Origin: Gonatopus flavifemur
Taxonomy: Eukaryota; Arthropoda; Insecta; Hymenoptera; Dryinidae
Assembly (NCBI GenBank): GCA_018340375.1
Contig: JAFFJZ010000025.1
Location: forward strand, 2,619,501-2,683,500
Length of the DNA stretch: 64,000 bases
Direction of reading: 5' to 3'
Shown here: piece after piece, positions 11,298 through 22,849 of the stretch
Numbering within the stretch: position 1 is the stretch's first letter
How the letters are laid out: every line of letters begins with the position of its first letter
Made by a program: the position numbers and the translations under genes
The notes under the pieces: model-generated
Databases searched by the model: none
The model's input: only the letters and a program-made list of their open reading frames with translations
What the model was told of the DNA's origin: nothing

Positions 11298-11490
11298 TAA
11301 TCTAAATCTCAACTCAATTTGTAACTTAAATTCTAATTCATTTGTAACTTAAATCTTAATTCAATTTGTAACTTAAATCTTAATTCAATTTGTAACTTAA
11401 ATCTTAATTCAATTCGTAACTTAAGTTTCAATTCAATTTGTAACTTCGATCTTATTACAATTTGCAACTTAAATCTTATTACAATTTTCG
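11298..11490. repeat. Tandem 24-bp repeat between pol and 3' LTR
   Basis: About eight copies of a 24-bp unit close to TTAATTCAATTTGTAACTTAAATC lie head to tail just inside the 3' LTR. The unit length is a multiple of three, so a minus-strand frame (11333-11524) encodes a repeated octapeptide, but nothing else suggests it is translated. It could be an element-specific tandem expansion in the 3' untranslated region. Confidence 0.85.
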
Positions 11491-11823
11491 GGCACAATCT
11501 CCTCATAAGCAATTCTTGTTTCATTTACATTATGCACATCTCGCGTGCTTATCAGCACATTCTAGGAACTAGTTTTTTTTTTTTTTTTCCTTATAGTCTA
11601 TTACACGATTTTCTCATATATTGCGGTCGCTCTAACCTTTTATTCTTCAACACTCGTTGGAAAACATAGGTAATAAACTCAACTTTGGTAGGTATTTTTT
11701 TTTCTTTTCTTTCGATATTACGTTTCTCTCGCATCTTTTCTACTCTAGGCTTCTTTGTTTGCATAACTTCACAATTTCCTCCTAGCATCTGTTATTCTAT
11801 TAATAATATTTACATGACAATCA

Positions 11824-14800
11824 TTAATTTCCTTTAGGATCTCCAATCCGGATCCAGGGCTTTAACTTGTCGCTCGATAAAATCGAATTGTAAGGTTTTT
11901 GGCTTACATTAATTCCGGGCACATCCGCGACTACGTAGCGATTGTGTCCCAATATCTTCTTAATCTGGTAAGGCCCTCTGTATGCATTTTTCAACTTTTG
12001 ATTTTCGCCAATCTTTTTGCTCAGATCTCTAATCATAACATATTCTCCGACGTTATAACGAGTAGGTTTACGATGTTTACTATTGTAATAAGTAAGATTA
12101 GCCTGTTTTACTTTCTGGTTTGCCACCTCAGCTATGTCTTCGACTCGTGTCCTTTCGTTTTCTATGTCGAGGTCTACCTTCGCTAAAGTTTTAATGAAAT
12201 GTTGCAACTGGCGGTCCTCGTGGCCCTCTTGGTCGTATCCGAGAAACATTTTACTGGGCGTAGTGTTCAATGATCTATTCACCGTATTATTTATTACGTA
12301 TTGCGCGTTTGTTGAGATTGATGCCCAATCTGACGCATCAACACAAGTCTTAGAAAGGGTTTGCTTGAGGAATCTATTAGCCCTTTCCACGACGCCGTTG
12401 GCCCACGGGGACGCCACTGCTACCAGTCTATGCGAACAGTTTATTCCTTCCACAAATCTTTTGAACTCAGCGCTCGTAAAGGCTGTTCCCCTGTCCGTGA
12501 CAATCGCTTTAGGCCTACCAAAAAGTGAGAACATATAGTCTAGACGTTGATAAACCTCCTGGGAGGTCGTCGACTTCGTCGGAAATAGCCACGTGAAGCG
12601 TGAAAAGGCATCAACTATGATCAAGATGTGCTTATATTTTCCTAGAGATTTTTCCAACGGTCCGAAGTGATCGATATGCAGACGTTCCATACGCTTGGTT
12701 ACATTTTCTGATGGCTCCGTTTCCCCTTCCCGGGAATTTACCGAAGAATTTGACATGATGCACTGAAGGCAGTTCTCTATATAGGTAGCTACTTTTTGTT
12801 TCATCGCAGGAAACCAATACGTTTTTTCTATGCCAGCCACAGTTTTATTCAACCCGCAATGGCCCATCGAGTCGTGGTGAGTTCGAATTACATTGTTCAC
12901 CATCAACTCGGGAACTACAAATCTATCCCCACTACGAGTTACACGGTATACTAACCCGTCAATCAGCTTGAACCTTTCATTCTCCTTAAATTCTAATTCG
13001 TTAACGAGTTCTCGAAGCTGGCTATCGGTTTGTTGGCGGAACATGAGTTCCTCCTCCAACGTAAGAGCGTCTAAAAGAAAAACCTGCCGGCTCAATGCAT
13101 CTACGTGCCCCATACGCCTCCCTTCTCTGTGCACCAAGTCAAAATCGTAACTCTGCAAAGCTAGAGACCATCTCGCAATCCTAGGATTAAGGCTAACTTT
13201 CTTTACAGCGTGTACAAGCGAATTGCAATCGGTTACGACCGTAAAATGCATACCGTACAGATAGATGTGGAATCTTTCCACAGCCCTGACTATCGCGAGC
13301 ATTTCAAGCTCGAAACTATGATAGTTTCTTTCCGCGTTATTAGTGACCTTACTAAAGTAAGCGACAGGGGCCCATTTTTTGTCATCCTGTTTCTGAGGCA
13401 GAACTGCGCCTAACCCCATCATGCTGGCGTCGGTGTGCAGCTCTGTTTCAGCCTTCGGATTATAAATCCGTAACACTGGGTAACTCATCAGTTCTAGTTT
13501 CAAGGACTCGAAAACATCCCTACATTCTTGGTCAAATTCAAACAATACGTCTTTCCTCAAAAGCTTATTCAATCGTTCTGTTTTTAAAGCATAGTTCTTA
13601 ATGAACTTCCTAAAATAATTGGTGAGACCTAGGAAACTTTGTAATTGACGGGTTGTTTTCGGTTCCGGAAAATTACGAATCGCTGCGGTGTGGCGATCAC
13701 TCAGCGTGATCCCTTGTTCCGAGACCATATATCCTAGATATTCAATCGAGGTTTTTAAAAATTTACATTTCTTCATATTCAGCTCTAAATTCCGTCTCTT
13801 AAGGACTCGCAGAACTTCTTTGAGTATTTCTAAGTTCTCTTCTACAGTTTCGGTAGCAATGAGAATATCGTCGAGGTACACTAATACTTTCCCTTCACGT
13901 ACCAATTTCTCTAATATTTTTGAAATGTATTTTTGAAATTCCGCCGGAGCCTCACAGAACCCGAACGGAAGCCTCTTGTATTCATACTGCCCCTCCGGGG
14001 TGGCGAATGAAAAGTATTGCGTATCCTCGGGATGTACTCTGAGTTGGTGGAACCCTTCCCTCAGGTCTAGAAGCGTGAATACGATTTTATTTGATAATCT
14101 CGCTAAGAAGTCCTCGATGACTGGGAACGGAAAATGCTGTCTCAAAACCCTATGATTCAAAGGTCTCAAATCTACACATAACCGTATTGTTCCGTCCTTC
14201 TTTTTAACGGGGACGATCCGAGAGCAATACGGAGAGTCGCTAATTTGAATTATGTCTCTTGACAACAGATCATCTATTATTTGTCTAATCTGCAACCTTT
14301 CGGCGTAAGCAAATCTTCTCGGAGCAAATGAAAACACGGAGTGATCCTTAAGACGAACCCGAACCATGTGATCGTCATTCACTGGTTCTGATTCTTCCTT
14401 TGATATATCATAAAAAACATACTTTAATTCATCTTTATACTGCTCCTCACAGTCGATATTCTCGAAATCTAAATCTTTTTTTTGTTTTGTTTCCAACAGA
14501 CTTTCCACATCTATGCTACATATGTTATTTTCCTGATCTTTATTTACTGAGCCTTCAGGCGTGTATATTAGGATACATTTATTTTCTTTCAAAAAATTTC
14601 TGCCCATGAGCAATTCGGTTGTAAACAAATGATTCTTGATTACGTGAAATTTAATCTCTAAATTCTCGCAAGGCAATTGCTCTAATTGTACCACACAAGA
14701 TACAGTACCCATTAAATGAATATTTACACCGTTCGGAAAACTATATGTCTCTTTGACCTCCCGATTAAGGTCTGATTTCTCGAAATATTTCTCAAAAACG

Positions 14801-15549
14801 GATTCTTTCATAATGCTGATCGGACTACCGGTGTCGACCAACATGGACGGATTACACGGCTTACTATTCAACTTAGATAATCTTACGTGAGTCCCTTCGA
14901 CTATTATCGTTTGAAGAGATCGGCTACCTTCGGCGATAGTCGCGACGACATCTATCGATGACACATTGGTTGTAGAGGAAGATGCGTGAGTCGTTCTCCT
15001 CGACGCAGACTCCGTTGCCCCTCCTTGGAGCGTCGGACCCTGTTGCTGTGTTGACAGCTTCGGACAGGCATTCCGGAAATGCCCTTCTGCCTTGCAGTAA
15101 TAACACCGCTTTGCGGGCAATACACAATCACTTGTCGCATGGTTTTTTCGACCACAATTTTTGCACCCCCCCTTCCGATTATTCACTGCAGAGGATCTCT
15201 GGAATTGCTGCCTATAAGATGTAGATTTCGCTGTCGTGGACTTCTGAAGCGAATCGATCACCCATCTCATTCTCTCCAAGTACTCAGCCTTGTCTTCGTT
15301 CCTCACTGCGAGGGCTGAAGTTTTTATTAGGGGATTCATTATTCCCTGAGTCAATAAGCCAATTTGCTCCTCTTCTCCGATATCGATATGGTATAGCATG
15401 TCTAACTTGTCGTGAACGTAATCTTCGAAAGATTCACGATCCTCCCGCCAGACTCTCGCTTCGATTTTCTTCATTTGAGACGTGAATGGTATCTTGCGCA
15501 CGAAATATTCAGTCAGCGCCTTCTTGAGAGCCGCCCATGAACTCAACAC
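11824..15549 (-). CDS. Gypsy gag C-terminus plus protease, reverse transcriptase, RNase H and integrase
   Basis: This 1241-residue open frame makes the enzymes that copy and insert the retrotransposon. It begins within gag (capsid-like helices) and carries two zinc knuckles, CKNCGRKNHATSDC and CYYCKAEGHFRNAC. A retroviral-type aspartic protease with MLVDTGSPISIM follows. Reverse transcriptase has the catalytic YLDD, and RNase H has TELHTDAS and a later TDC. The integrase has an HHCC zinc-binding region (HHDSMGHCGLNK ... CLQC), then catalytic residues in LHIDHFG, VTDRGTAF and WANGVVERA, and a C-terminal GPY-like segment (AYRGPYQIKKI). The frame is continuous with the upstream gag segment except for one TAA. 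Pol itself appears intact. No frameshift separates gag and pol. Confidence 0.93.
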   Translation of the reverse strand: MLSSWAALKKALTEYFVRKIPFTSQMKKIEARVWREDRESFEDYVHDKLDMLYHIDIGEEEQIGLLTQGIMNPLIKTSALAVRNEDKAEYLERMRWVIDSLQKSTTAKSTSYRQQFQRSSAVNNRKGGCKNCGRKNHATSDCVLPAKRCYYCKAEGHFRNACPKLSTQQQGPTLQGGATESASRRTTHASSSTTNVSSIDVVATIAEGSRSLQTIIVEGTHVRLSKLNSKPCNPSMLVDTGSPISIMKESVFEKYFEKSDLNREVKETYSFPNGVNIHLMGTVSCVVQLEQLPCENLEIKFHVIKNHLFTTELLMGRNFLKENKCILIYTPEGSVNKDQENNICSIDVESLLETKQKKDLDFENIDCEEQYKDELKYVFYDISKEESEPVNDDHMVRVRLKDHSVFSFAPRRFAYAERLQIRQIIDDLLSRDIIQISDSPYCSRIVPVKKKDGTIRLCVDLRPLNHRVLRQHFPFPVIEDFLARLSNKIVFTLLDLREGFHQLRVHPEDTQYFSFATPEGQYEYKRLPFGFCEAPAEFQKYISKILEKLVREGKVLVYLDDILIATETVEENLEILKEVLRVLKRRNLELNMKKCKFLKTSIEYLGYMVSEQGITLSDRHTAAIRNFPEPKTTRQLQSFLGLTNYFRKFIKNYALKTERLNKLLRKDVLFEFDQECRDVFESLKLELMSYPVLRIYNPKAETELHTDASMMGLGAVLPQKQDDKKWAPVAYFSKVTNNAERNYHSFELEMLAIVRAVERFHIYLYGMHFTVVTDCNSLVHAVKKVSLNPRIARWSLALQSYDFDLVHREGRRMGHVDALSRQVFLLDALTLEEELMFRQQTDSQLRELVNELEFKENERFKLIDGLVYRVTRSGDRFVVPELMVNNVIRTHHDSMGHCGLNKTVAGIEKTYWFPAMKQKVATYIENCLQCIMSNSSVNSREGETEPSENVTKRMERLHIDHFGPLEKSLGKYKHILIIVDAFSRFTWLFPTKSTTSQEVYQRLDYMFSLFGRPKAIVTDRGTAFTSAEFKRFVEGINCSHRLVAVASPWANGVVERANRFLKQTLSKTCVDASDWASISTNAQYVINNTVNRSLNTTPSKMFLGYDQEGHEDRQLQHFIKTLAKVDLDIENERTRVEDIAEVANQKVKQANLTYYNSKHRKPTRYNVGEYVMIRDLSKKIGENQKLKNAYRGPYQIKKILGHNRYVVADVPGINVSQKPYNSILSSDKLKPWIRIGDPKGN

Positions 15550-15558
15550 TCCGACTGA

Positions 15559-16365
15559 TTATCGGTCGTACCACCTGCGCGCGTCTTTCACTAATTTGCT
15601 TGTAGCCGCCAAGAGAATGGCGACCTCTGTTGCTTGATATACGCTTGCTACGTTCTCGACCCGCCTAATCCATTGTAAGGCGTTTTCTTCTTGATTTCCC
15701 AAAAATTCAGGGATTTGTGTAGCTAGATGCGTGACGTTCACACCGGGTAACGTTGAGATTGATTGTGCATGCGAGCTTGTGCTTGGACTCGCTTGAAATA
15801 CCGGAGTTTGTCGTGTCGCTCTTGCCGGAGCTTCGCGTTCAGCTAAGGCATTTATGGTTTCCATAAGCCGGTCCTCGAACCTTTGCTGCGCCTCCATTTG
15901 CATGAGGATTGAATCTTGTATTGTAGGTTGCTGTTGCCGTCCTTGTTGCTCGTCTTCTCGTCGCCGTTGTCGTTCGGCTTCTTGTTGCCGTTGTCGTTCG
16001 GCTTCTTGTAATCGTTGTCGCTCGGTTTCTTGTATTCGCTGTCGTTCGGCCTCTTGTAATCGTTGTCGTTCGGCCTCTTCACCATCGCTCTTATCCTGCA
16101 GGGTATCAACGTTCACTTGCGGCGTCCTAGGGCCGTACCTCTCGTAGTGGTCTAGGATCCGCTCTAACACTCGTGCTCTCGAACCCTTGGAATCAATTTC
16201 AAGATTCTCCGCTTCAATGCGAAGTTCTTCGGTCGTAAGAGCTTCTAAACGCGCACGTTGATCCATGCTGAGACACTCAACCCGACGACTAACACTCGCT
16301 GCTTTTCTTTCCGACACTAAACACAGAGCTCTAAGCACCTTTTGTTCACTCACACTCGATTTCAC
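15559..16365 (-). pseudogene. Gypsy gag N-terminal part with SAP-like motif, ended by an in-frame stop
   Basis: The 268-residue frame starts at an ATG about 160 bp inside the 5' LTR. Residues 30-80 look like a SAP DNA/RNA-binding motif (LTTEELRIEAENLEIDSKGS ... RVLERILDHYERYG). A charged coiled segment follows, with an eight-residue EAERQRLQ-type repeat, then the start of the capsid-like region. It stops at a TAA (15559-15561), and the downstream frame continues in register, so one nonsense substitution splits gag. The gag-pol product of this copy is therefore truncated unless the stop is read through. A SAP motif in gag is unusual but its assignment here rests only on reading the sequence. 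Confidence 0.8.
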
Positions 16366-16524
16366 TTATCTATCTATAAATTGTTAAACACGTGCTCGTG
16401 TCGTGAACCGAAAATCGCTCGCGTCAACCAAGATGTCGGACGACGAACTAGTACACTATTCCAAGAGTAGACCAACCGTATCCAACCGACCCGTATAACG
16501 AGGATTCACCCCACACTTAGAAAT

Positions 16525-16940
16525 TGTAGACTCTTTTTATCCTTCAAAGAAATATTATGTATTAGATTCTTTAGCCTTAGAACTCGCTCGATGCATTAGA
16601 AGAAGGAAGCCTCGTAATGGGTAAGGACGAGTGAACACGAGGCCGGGAGCACATGCGGAGACGGTTGGACCGGAATCAATCGACACTCAGATTTTAGAAA
16701 TAATCAAGTAATTTATTATAATTTAAACACCATACTTATTGTGTAACAAAAGGCATCTGCCTGACATACTCAGACTAAACTAACTTGAACCGATCGCGGA
16801 GAGAATGAAGAGAGAGAGCTCCCTCTCGTCTCACGCGTGTTTTTATACTCTATGGTGCGCAGCCGGTCCAAGGGACACGCATCCTTATGTACACCATCTT
16901 GTGATGTCATAGGTATCTGTTGACCTCATTGGCCACTACA
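16525..16940 (-). repeat. 5' LTR of the gypsy element
   Basis: This is the promoter-bearing LTR. The minus-strand TATAAAAA box lies at plus-strand 16840-16847, followed in the sense direction by a purine-rich GAGACGAGAGGGAG stretch that probably belongs to the transcript start region. It matches the other LTR over all 416 bp apart from about three substitutions. Confidence 0.9.
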
Positions 16941-17136
16941 AGCCATTGTTGTTTTCTTTTTTTCGTGTGCAGGGGCTTTCAGGTAGTTTAGGAGAGATAC
17001 AGATACATACGGAGAAAAATATATGGGATTGATTACTATTCGTTCCAGTTCTCATCGCGACTTTAGAATAGGAGTTGAGAGATGACTCGTGGTTTGGGGA
17101 TCGTTCTTATGTTAACCTACCGTTTCCATGGTGACC

Positions 17137-18330
17137 CTGCTTCAAGTGCCGGATTGATCCGAATAGAAAATTTTTTCTATTCGGTTCTGGTCGGTTTCTG
17201 TCCCGTAAAATGCGGATTGAAACAAATTAAAAATAATGTTCATGTGTGGATGAGAATATACGGGTGAATAAATGAGCAGTATTTATTTGGATTTACCATT
17301 ATTATTCCGTACTGGTTTTATGTGAATTTACGTGAAGTAACTGGAGTACCTTGAAAGTACTAGATCCAATTCACAAATCGGTTTTATCTGGAAATACATG
17401 ATGAAACTTTTATGGAACTGATCGGTTTTCCCATATAGGTTTTTTCATCAGTTTTAATTTGGAGATGCATGAAAAAAATGGTTCAGGACACACACGTATT
17501 CTCATTTGATAAAACTCAAATTTTTACTGGTCCGTACTCGGAATTGCGGATTGACATCTTTATCTAACCATCAGTTGTTCCATATAGGTATTGTATCAGT
17601 TTTTATTGGGATTTGCAGTGTTTCAATGAATCCGGAAACACACGTATTCACAGTTTTATGAAACTCAAACGTTTACTCGTTTTTAATCGGAATTGCAGAT
17701 TGAAATTCTTATAGAACCGATCGATTTTTACGTACAGGTTTTCTATCAGTTTTTATTTGGATTCGCAGTACATCAATGAATCCGGAAACACACGTATTCA
17801 CAGTTTTATAAACCTCCAATTTTTACTCGTGTTTAACCGGAATTGCAGATTGAAATTCTTAATGTAGTGGTCGGTTTTTCCATATAGGTTTTTTATCAGT
17901 TTTTATTCGGATTTGCAGTACATCAATGAATCCGGAAACACGCGTATTCACAGTTTTATAAACCTCAAATTTTTACTCGTTTTTAACCGGAATTACAGAC
18001 TAAAATTCTCATGGAACTGCTCGGGGTTTTCCATATAGATTTTTTTCATCAGTTTTTATTTTATTTAGAAAAAAGTCTAGCGTTCGGATACACCCGGATG
18101 GAATCTTGGGAAGTTTCATTCGGGTTTGATTCGAATCGTCATCTGGGGTCCATCCGGTCCTCTATTCGGTTTTTCTACCAGGGATTGTCTCCTTTATAGA
18201 AACAATCGGTTTCCGCATATCGAGTTTCAGTCAGTTTTTATGGAGATTTGCATTACATCAATGAATTCAAAACACACGTATTCTCAATATTATAAAACTC
18301 AATAATATAAAAAGAACGTTTTCTACTCAA
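17137..18330. repeat. Tandem ~150-bp repeats behind a CCCTGCTTCAAGTGCC terminus
   Basis: The left end CCCTGCTTCAAGTGCCGG is the same as the terminus of the giant foldback element at 46,137-54,731. Inside, a unit of about 150 bp recurs; the block tatcagtttttatt lies near 17,595, 17,745, 17,896 and 18,048, with gaatccggaaacacacgtattc in each unit. A tctaccaggg motif near 18,175 may be another terminus. This looks like a related but internally different element. Confidence 0.65.
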
Positions 18331-18399
18331 AATGTCTGACAAAATCGGAAAAAGATTGTTGTTTTGCCCTAGTCGGTTCTAGTCCCTTTAAAACATAAT

Positions 18400-18652
18400 T
18401 AGACAAGATTCTGGCTAGAATTTGACATAGAGTAAAGCAAGGTGAGATAACGCAGTTTTCTGTTGCACTAGGCACAACATGGAATGATATATAAAAACTC
18501 GTTTACGCAAGGAAGATATTAAAATTTGAAATGAATCTTTGTATCTTCATTGGGTGAGCAAGGTTTTATGTATCATTTCACGCTGAAGTAAAGGGGAGAA
18601 GTGCATCATCTCACCTTGTTTCACTCTATTCCATAAAATTTTGTCTGGTACG
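18400..18652. mobile_element. Hairpin MITE with TAGAGTAAAGCAAGGTGAG arms
   Basis: The inner left arm atagagtaaagcaaggtgag is mirrored by ctcaccttgtttcactctat on the right. The palindrome can be extended outward with lower identity, so the exact ends are uncertain. No ORF is present. Confidence 0.6.
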
Positions 18653-20086
18653 TGAATCAAAATTTCATTTCAACCCGTGAATTCCCCGCTCATCATCAAT
18701 CCCTGTCATTGAGTGTTCAGGGAACTTCTGATAGAAGCGATAATTTAAAAATAAGTATTTTGTTTACTTTTCAAGGGTATTGAAAAATCATTGAACTACC
18801 AATGTCAATTAATGTATTCATTAATCATTTTATTCCTCCCAATCAAAATCAAACAAAAATTTGATTACAATTAAATATTTTAATTATAAAGTTATTCAAA
18901 TTCAATATTTAAATTATAAACAAAATGTTTTAATACAAAAATTTGTATTAAAATATATCTAGAATCTAAAAGAAAACTATTTTGACGTTAATGATCACCA
19001 CAAAATTAGGAAAAAAATTAATAAATCATAATTCACTCTTAATCGAGGCAACAAATAATTGCGGAAAAAGTGTTAACAAATACTAATATCTCAATTGTTA
19101 ACAAATTTTAATCTCTGGAATAGAAAAACATGTTACATATTTGTACTTTGTGATTTTACATTGAAGATTCATGTTGGAGATATCTCAAGACACGAAAAGT
19201 AATCTTTTAGATATATAAAAGTGTCGCATAAGAAATCTTATACATATCTTGAGAAATCAAATGTTTATTGAGTGAGAGGGTGAGCGGCCCATTTGAGAGA
19301 ATGTGTTGTATAACATGCGGTTTTCCTGTCTTCAGTGGGTTTATCCCTCCAGAACAAATCACAATGTAAATAGACGACGTAATCAGTCTTACACTTGCAA
19401 AAATATTATTGAATATTATACCTTACACTTAATAAAAATACAAAAAGAAGGGATTCGAAAACAAAATATACGTACATTTTTTCATGATATAAATCAACCA
19501 ACTATGTAACATGTACAAAGTCAATCTTAAATTGTAATATACCTCTAATTCTGACAATCAGTCTTATTGACAGTCTATGTTGGTATTTTTCATGAGCACA
19601 TGCACAATGTAAGTGCCGCGCGAAGCAGTATTCAGCAGTACTCAGTTATAAATTCTTAATTTGGAATAATCGAAGATATCACATAAATTGTGTCCAGCGT
19701 ACTACGTACATTGTGCTTGCTTACAGAAATATTCAATATGAAGCTTCATTTCATATGTATAGTATGCACGTCAGTGAATGAGATTTTAGGTGGGTACATA
19801 ATTGTCGTCCATAATCCAAAGCCCATAATCTTATGCATCGAATATGAGGTCTTTTACACAAAAGAAACAAAAAACGAACACTGTATCACAATCGGGTTTT
19901 TTTGAAAGATTGGAACAGTAATAAACATATAAATAAAAATAAATCATCCCTTCAACACATACATAAAATATAGGTGAAATTTGTGAATTACGTAATAATA
20001 TCAACATTTTTGTTACGATTCAAAACTATTCTAATGTATAATCGCGGGAATTATACACCATTCAATTCCCTATCTTTAGAATAATG
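18653..20086. other. AT-rich stretch without a supported gene
   Basis: I see only AT-rich sequence, a half-copy of the AGATAT-iterated MITE near 19,150-19,275, and short unremarkable open frames without splice signals or domains. Confidence 0.4.
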
Positions 20087-20554
20087 TAGGGGAGACTGGG
20101 GCAGGTTGGCGGGCGGGGCAGGTTGACGGGTTGCGTTTTTTTCTAACGGTAATTGTTTCTCAGCGTCATCCTCCGGATATTTTATAAGCTTCAATGAACC
20201 GCGTCATGTCACAAAGTTTCACTATGATTGATAAACAAAGTCATTTCATAAACTGACTTATGTGTTCGTGAGTGAAAAAAGTAAAAAATTCTATTATTCT
20301 TTATGAGCTTATTCTGACTGTTCGGAGATTGGAATTAATGTAAGTATTGAACTTACACAGTCTTCAACCCCTCCTGTGAAGATATAAACCCTATATAATA
20401 TCATAGTTTTTAACCTTATCCGAAGAATCTCATTTGGATACCGAAAGTGAGGTTGGGGCACGTTGGCGGGTTTCTTATGGGGCACGTTGGCGGGTTTCTT
20501 ATGGGGGACATTGGCGGTTGTTTCCCAATATTCAAACAAATCATTTTTCAGAAA

Positions 20555-22849
20555 ATGGTTCGGAACTATAGAAGAAAAACAAATAGGGGAAATATCGACA
20601 TCAATACATTGGAAGAAGCATTAGTGGATGTGAAAATTCACAGGAAAACCTTCAAAGAGACATCTGATAAATATAAAATTCCTCTCAGAACATTAGAAAG
20701 ACATGCTCAAAAAGTCAATCTACAAGAATTGATAGCTACGCACGACATTACAAACATGCAACCTCCGCAACCGAAAAACCGCGGCAGTTATGCGCGTAAT
20801 TTTCAGGTAATTGTCACAATATTATTTTATATAAGTTCATAAACATCTGATAATCGATATTCAATTGAAATGTTCAACTCTTCCGAATTCTTGGATTGAA
20901 ATTCCACTCTTTAAGCAACTAGAAGGGAACCTGTATGATTTTCGAGTAAAATATTCATCCTGTAAGAATGAAAGCTTGAAATTTAATGAGAGAATTTCAC
21001 GATCACTACAGTTTCGAAGTGGATTTTTCACTTCGCAAAAGTGAAATCCCTAGTTGAAAAAAATTCATCGATTTTCGTCAAATCTCACTAAGTCTTGCCA
21101 AATTTTATCAAATCTCGGACAATGTTTTGACCAAATCTCATCCGGCGATTTGTCAATGGGATTCTGTGAGGAAAATGAATTTTCTCAATATGAATCTAGT
21201 TGAATCTCGTCAAATCTCACTGAATTTAGGACAATGATCTAACCAAATCTGATGAAATTTACTCGTCAGATTCAGTGGATTCTTTTAACCAGGAATATCA
21301 TTCGAAAAGAGTAAAAAATTCATTTGAATTGGATGGGTCCTCTTGTCACTAGGAATGGAGTGAAATCGTCAGATTCTCATTCTCCACAGTTCAGAGAACA
21401 CTATTCCCAGTACTATCAATATGCTTTCAGATTTTTACTGACGCTGAAGAAACACAAATGATGGAATATATACTGAAAGCAGCGGATATTTACTTCGGCC
21501 TCTCAATCAGTGACGTTCGTAAACTGGCTTTCACTTACGCTCAATCCTTAGATAAAGTACCATCTGCATGGGCCAAAAATCAGAAAGCCGGATCAGATTG
21601 GTATTATGGATTTATGAAGAGACATCCAAATTTGTCTCTCCGAACTCCTGAGGCAACAAGTTTGGCTAGAGCGTCAGGCTTTAATAAACATTCTGTTGAT
21701 GAATTTTACAATAATCTCGAGGTTGTATTGAAACGCCATAGTTTTATTCCAGCTGATATTTGGAATTGTGACGAGACCGGGGTCACAACAGTTCAAAAAC
21801 CTGATCGCGTCGTTGCCAGAAGAGGGTTTAAGCAAGTGTGAAGGATCACATCAGCCGAAAGAGGCGAACTAGTAACGCTCATGGTAGCTGTATCTGCAAG
21901 TGGGTCTTCCATTCCACCATTTTTTGTGTTCCCTCGCGCAAAATTTCGTGACCATTTTCTAACAGACGCACCTATTGGTAGCGTTGGTTGTGCAAATCCA
22001 TCTGGTTGGATGAAAGAAATTAATCCCGTACAATTTTTGGAACACTTTGTCAGGAATACAAAATGTTCAAAAGAAAAGCCAGTCCTCCTTCTTCTTGACA
22101 ACCACTCGTCCCACTTATCAGTGCCAGGCCTTGATTACGCTAGAGACAATGGCATTGTAATGCTTTCTTTCCCACCGCATTGTAGTCACAAATTGCAAAT
22201 TCTCGATGTTTCTGTGTATGGTCCATTGAAAAGATTTATAAATCAGGGAATTGATGATTGGATGACCGCTCATCCAGGTAAAACAATGTCCATGTATGAC
22301 ATTCCTGGCATTATAAAAGTAGCTCTTCCCAAAGCTTGCACACCATCTAACATCATGGCTGGCTTCAAAAAAACAGGAATCATGCCATTCAATAAAGAAA
22401 ATTTTTCTGGACAAGACTTCCTACCGTCGTATGTAACCGATAGGTCCGATCCATCGATTGATTCCACGCCTTCAACTCCTACGCCAATTTGTTCGATACC
22501 CACATCATCGACACATCTTTCTTTACAGCAAAATGAACCTTCTTTTGAGATTGAAGAGGATATTGAAAAACAAATTGAAAAATTGATACCACTACCAAAG
22601 GCGGGACCAAGGAAGGCCACGAAAACATCAACACGTAAAAGGAAAACCGAAATCTTAACAAATAGTCCAGTGAGGAATGCATTGTCTGAATTAGCAAGTA
22701 AGGTAGCTGAAAGGAAACAGAAAAAAGAAGGAAATGTGAAAAAACGTTTGAAAAAACAGTTCATCGTAGAAGAAATGGCAGATAATGGTCAAAAAAAGAA
22801 GAAAATAAAAAACGTTCTTAAAAAAAATGTGAAGCAGAAATCAAAATAG
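20555..22849 (+). pseudogene. pogo-superfamily transposase, two exons, one in-frame stop
   Basis: Exon 1 (20555-20806) encodes an N-terminal psq-type helix-turn-helix (VRNYRRKTNRGN ... RTLERHAQK) that binds the ends. The exon ends in phase 0 at donor GTAATT. Exon 2 begins at 21431 after tgctttcag and carries a CENPB-type DNA-binding region (WAKNQKAGSDWYYGFMKRHP) and a DDE_1 catalytic domain with the three aspartates in WNCDETG, LLLDNHSSH and LQILDVSVYGP. A basic, lysine-rich tail with likely nuclear targeting follows. The whole would be about 556 residues, but a TGA at 21839-21841 interrupts the catalytic domain shortly after the first aspartate, with the frame continuing beyond. The element is thus probably inactive unless supplied in trans. 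Confidence 0.9.
21048..21294. mobile_element. MITE within the pogo intron, CCCTAGTTGAAAAA / TTTTAACCAGG ends
   Basis: Ends CCCTAGTTGAAAAAAATTC and GATTCTTTTAACCAGGA are roughly inverted. The interior iterates CAAATCTCACTGAAT-like motifs. It lies wholly in the intron (20807-21430) of the pogo transposase. Similar ttttaaccaggg ends occur near 1470 and 2495. Confidence 0.5.

Larger units (their letters stand above)
10830..16940 (-). mobile_element. Ty3/gypsy LTR retrotransposon, nearly complete, minus strand
   Basis: Two 416-bp direct LTRs (10830-11245 and 16525-16940), each starting TG and ending CA, enclose a gag-pro-pol frame read on the minus strand. The LTRs differ at only about three positions that I can see (for example ttcttcagcc versus ttctttagcc), so insertion is recent. 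Flanks aacc and agcc may be a 4-bp target duplication with one change. Order is gag, protease, reverse transcriptase, RNase H, integrase, as expected for Ty3/gypsy. No envelope-like ORF is visible between pol and the 3' LTR. I could not identify a primer-binding site with confidence. Confidence 0.92.

Noticed and set aside
12134..12538. Plus-strand ORFs inside the gypsy element
   Set aside because: They are antisense shadows of the pol frame.
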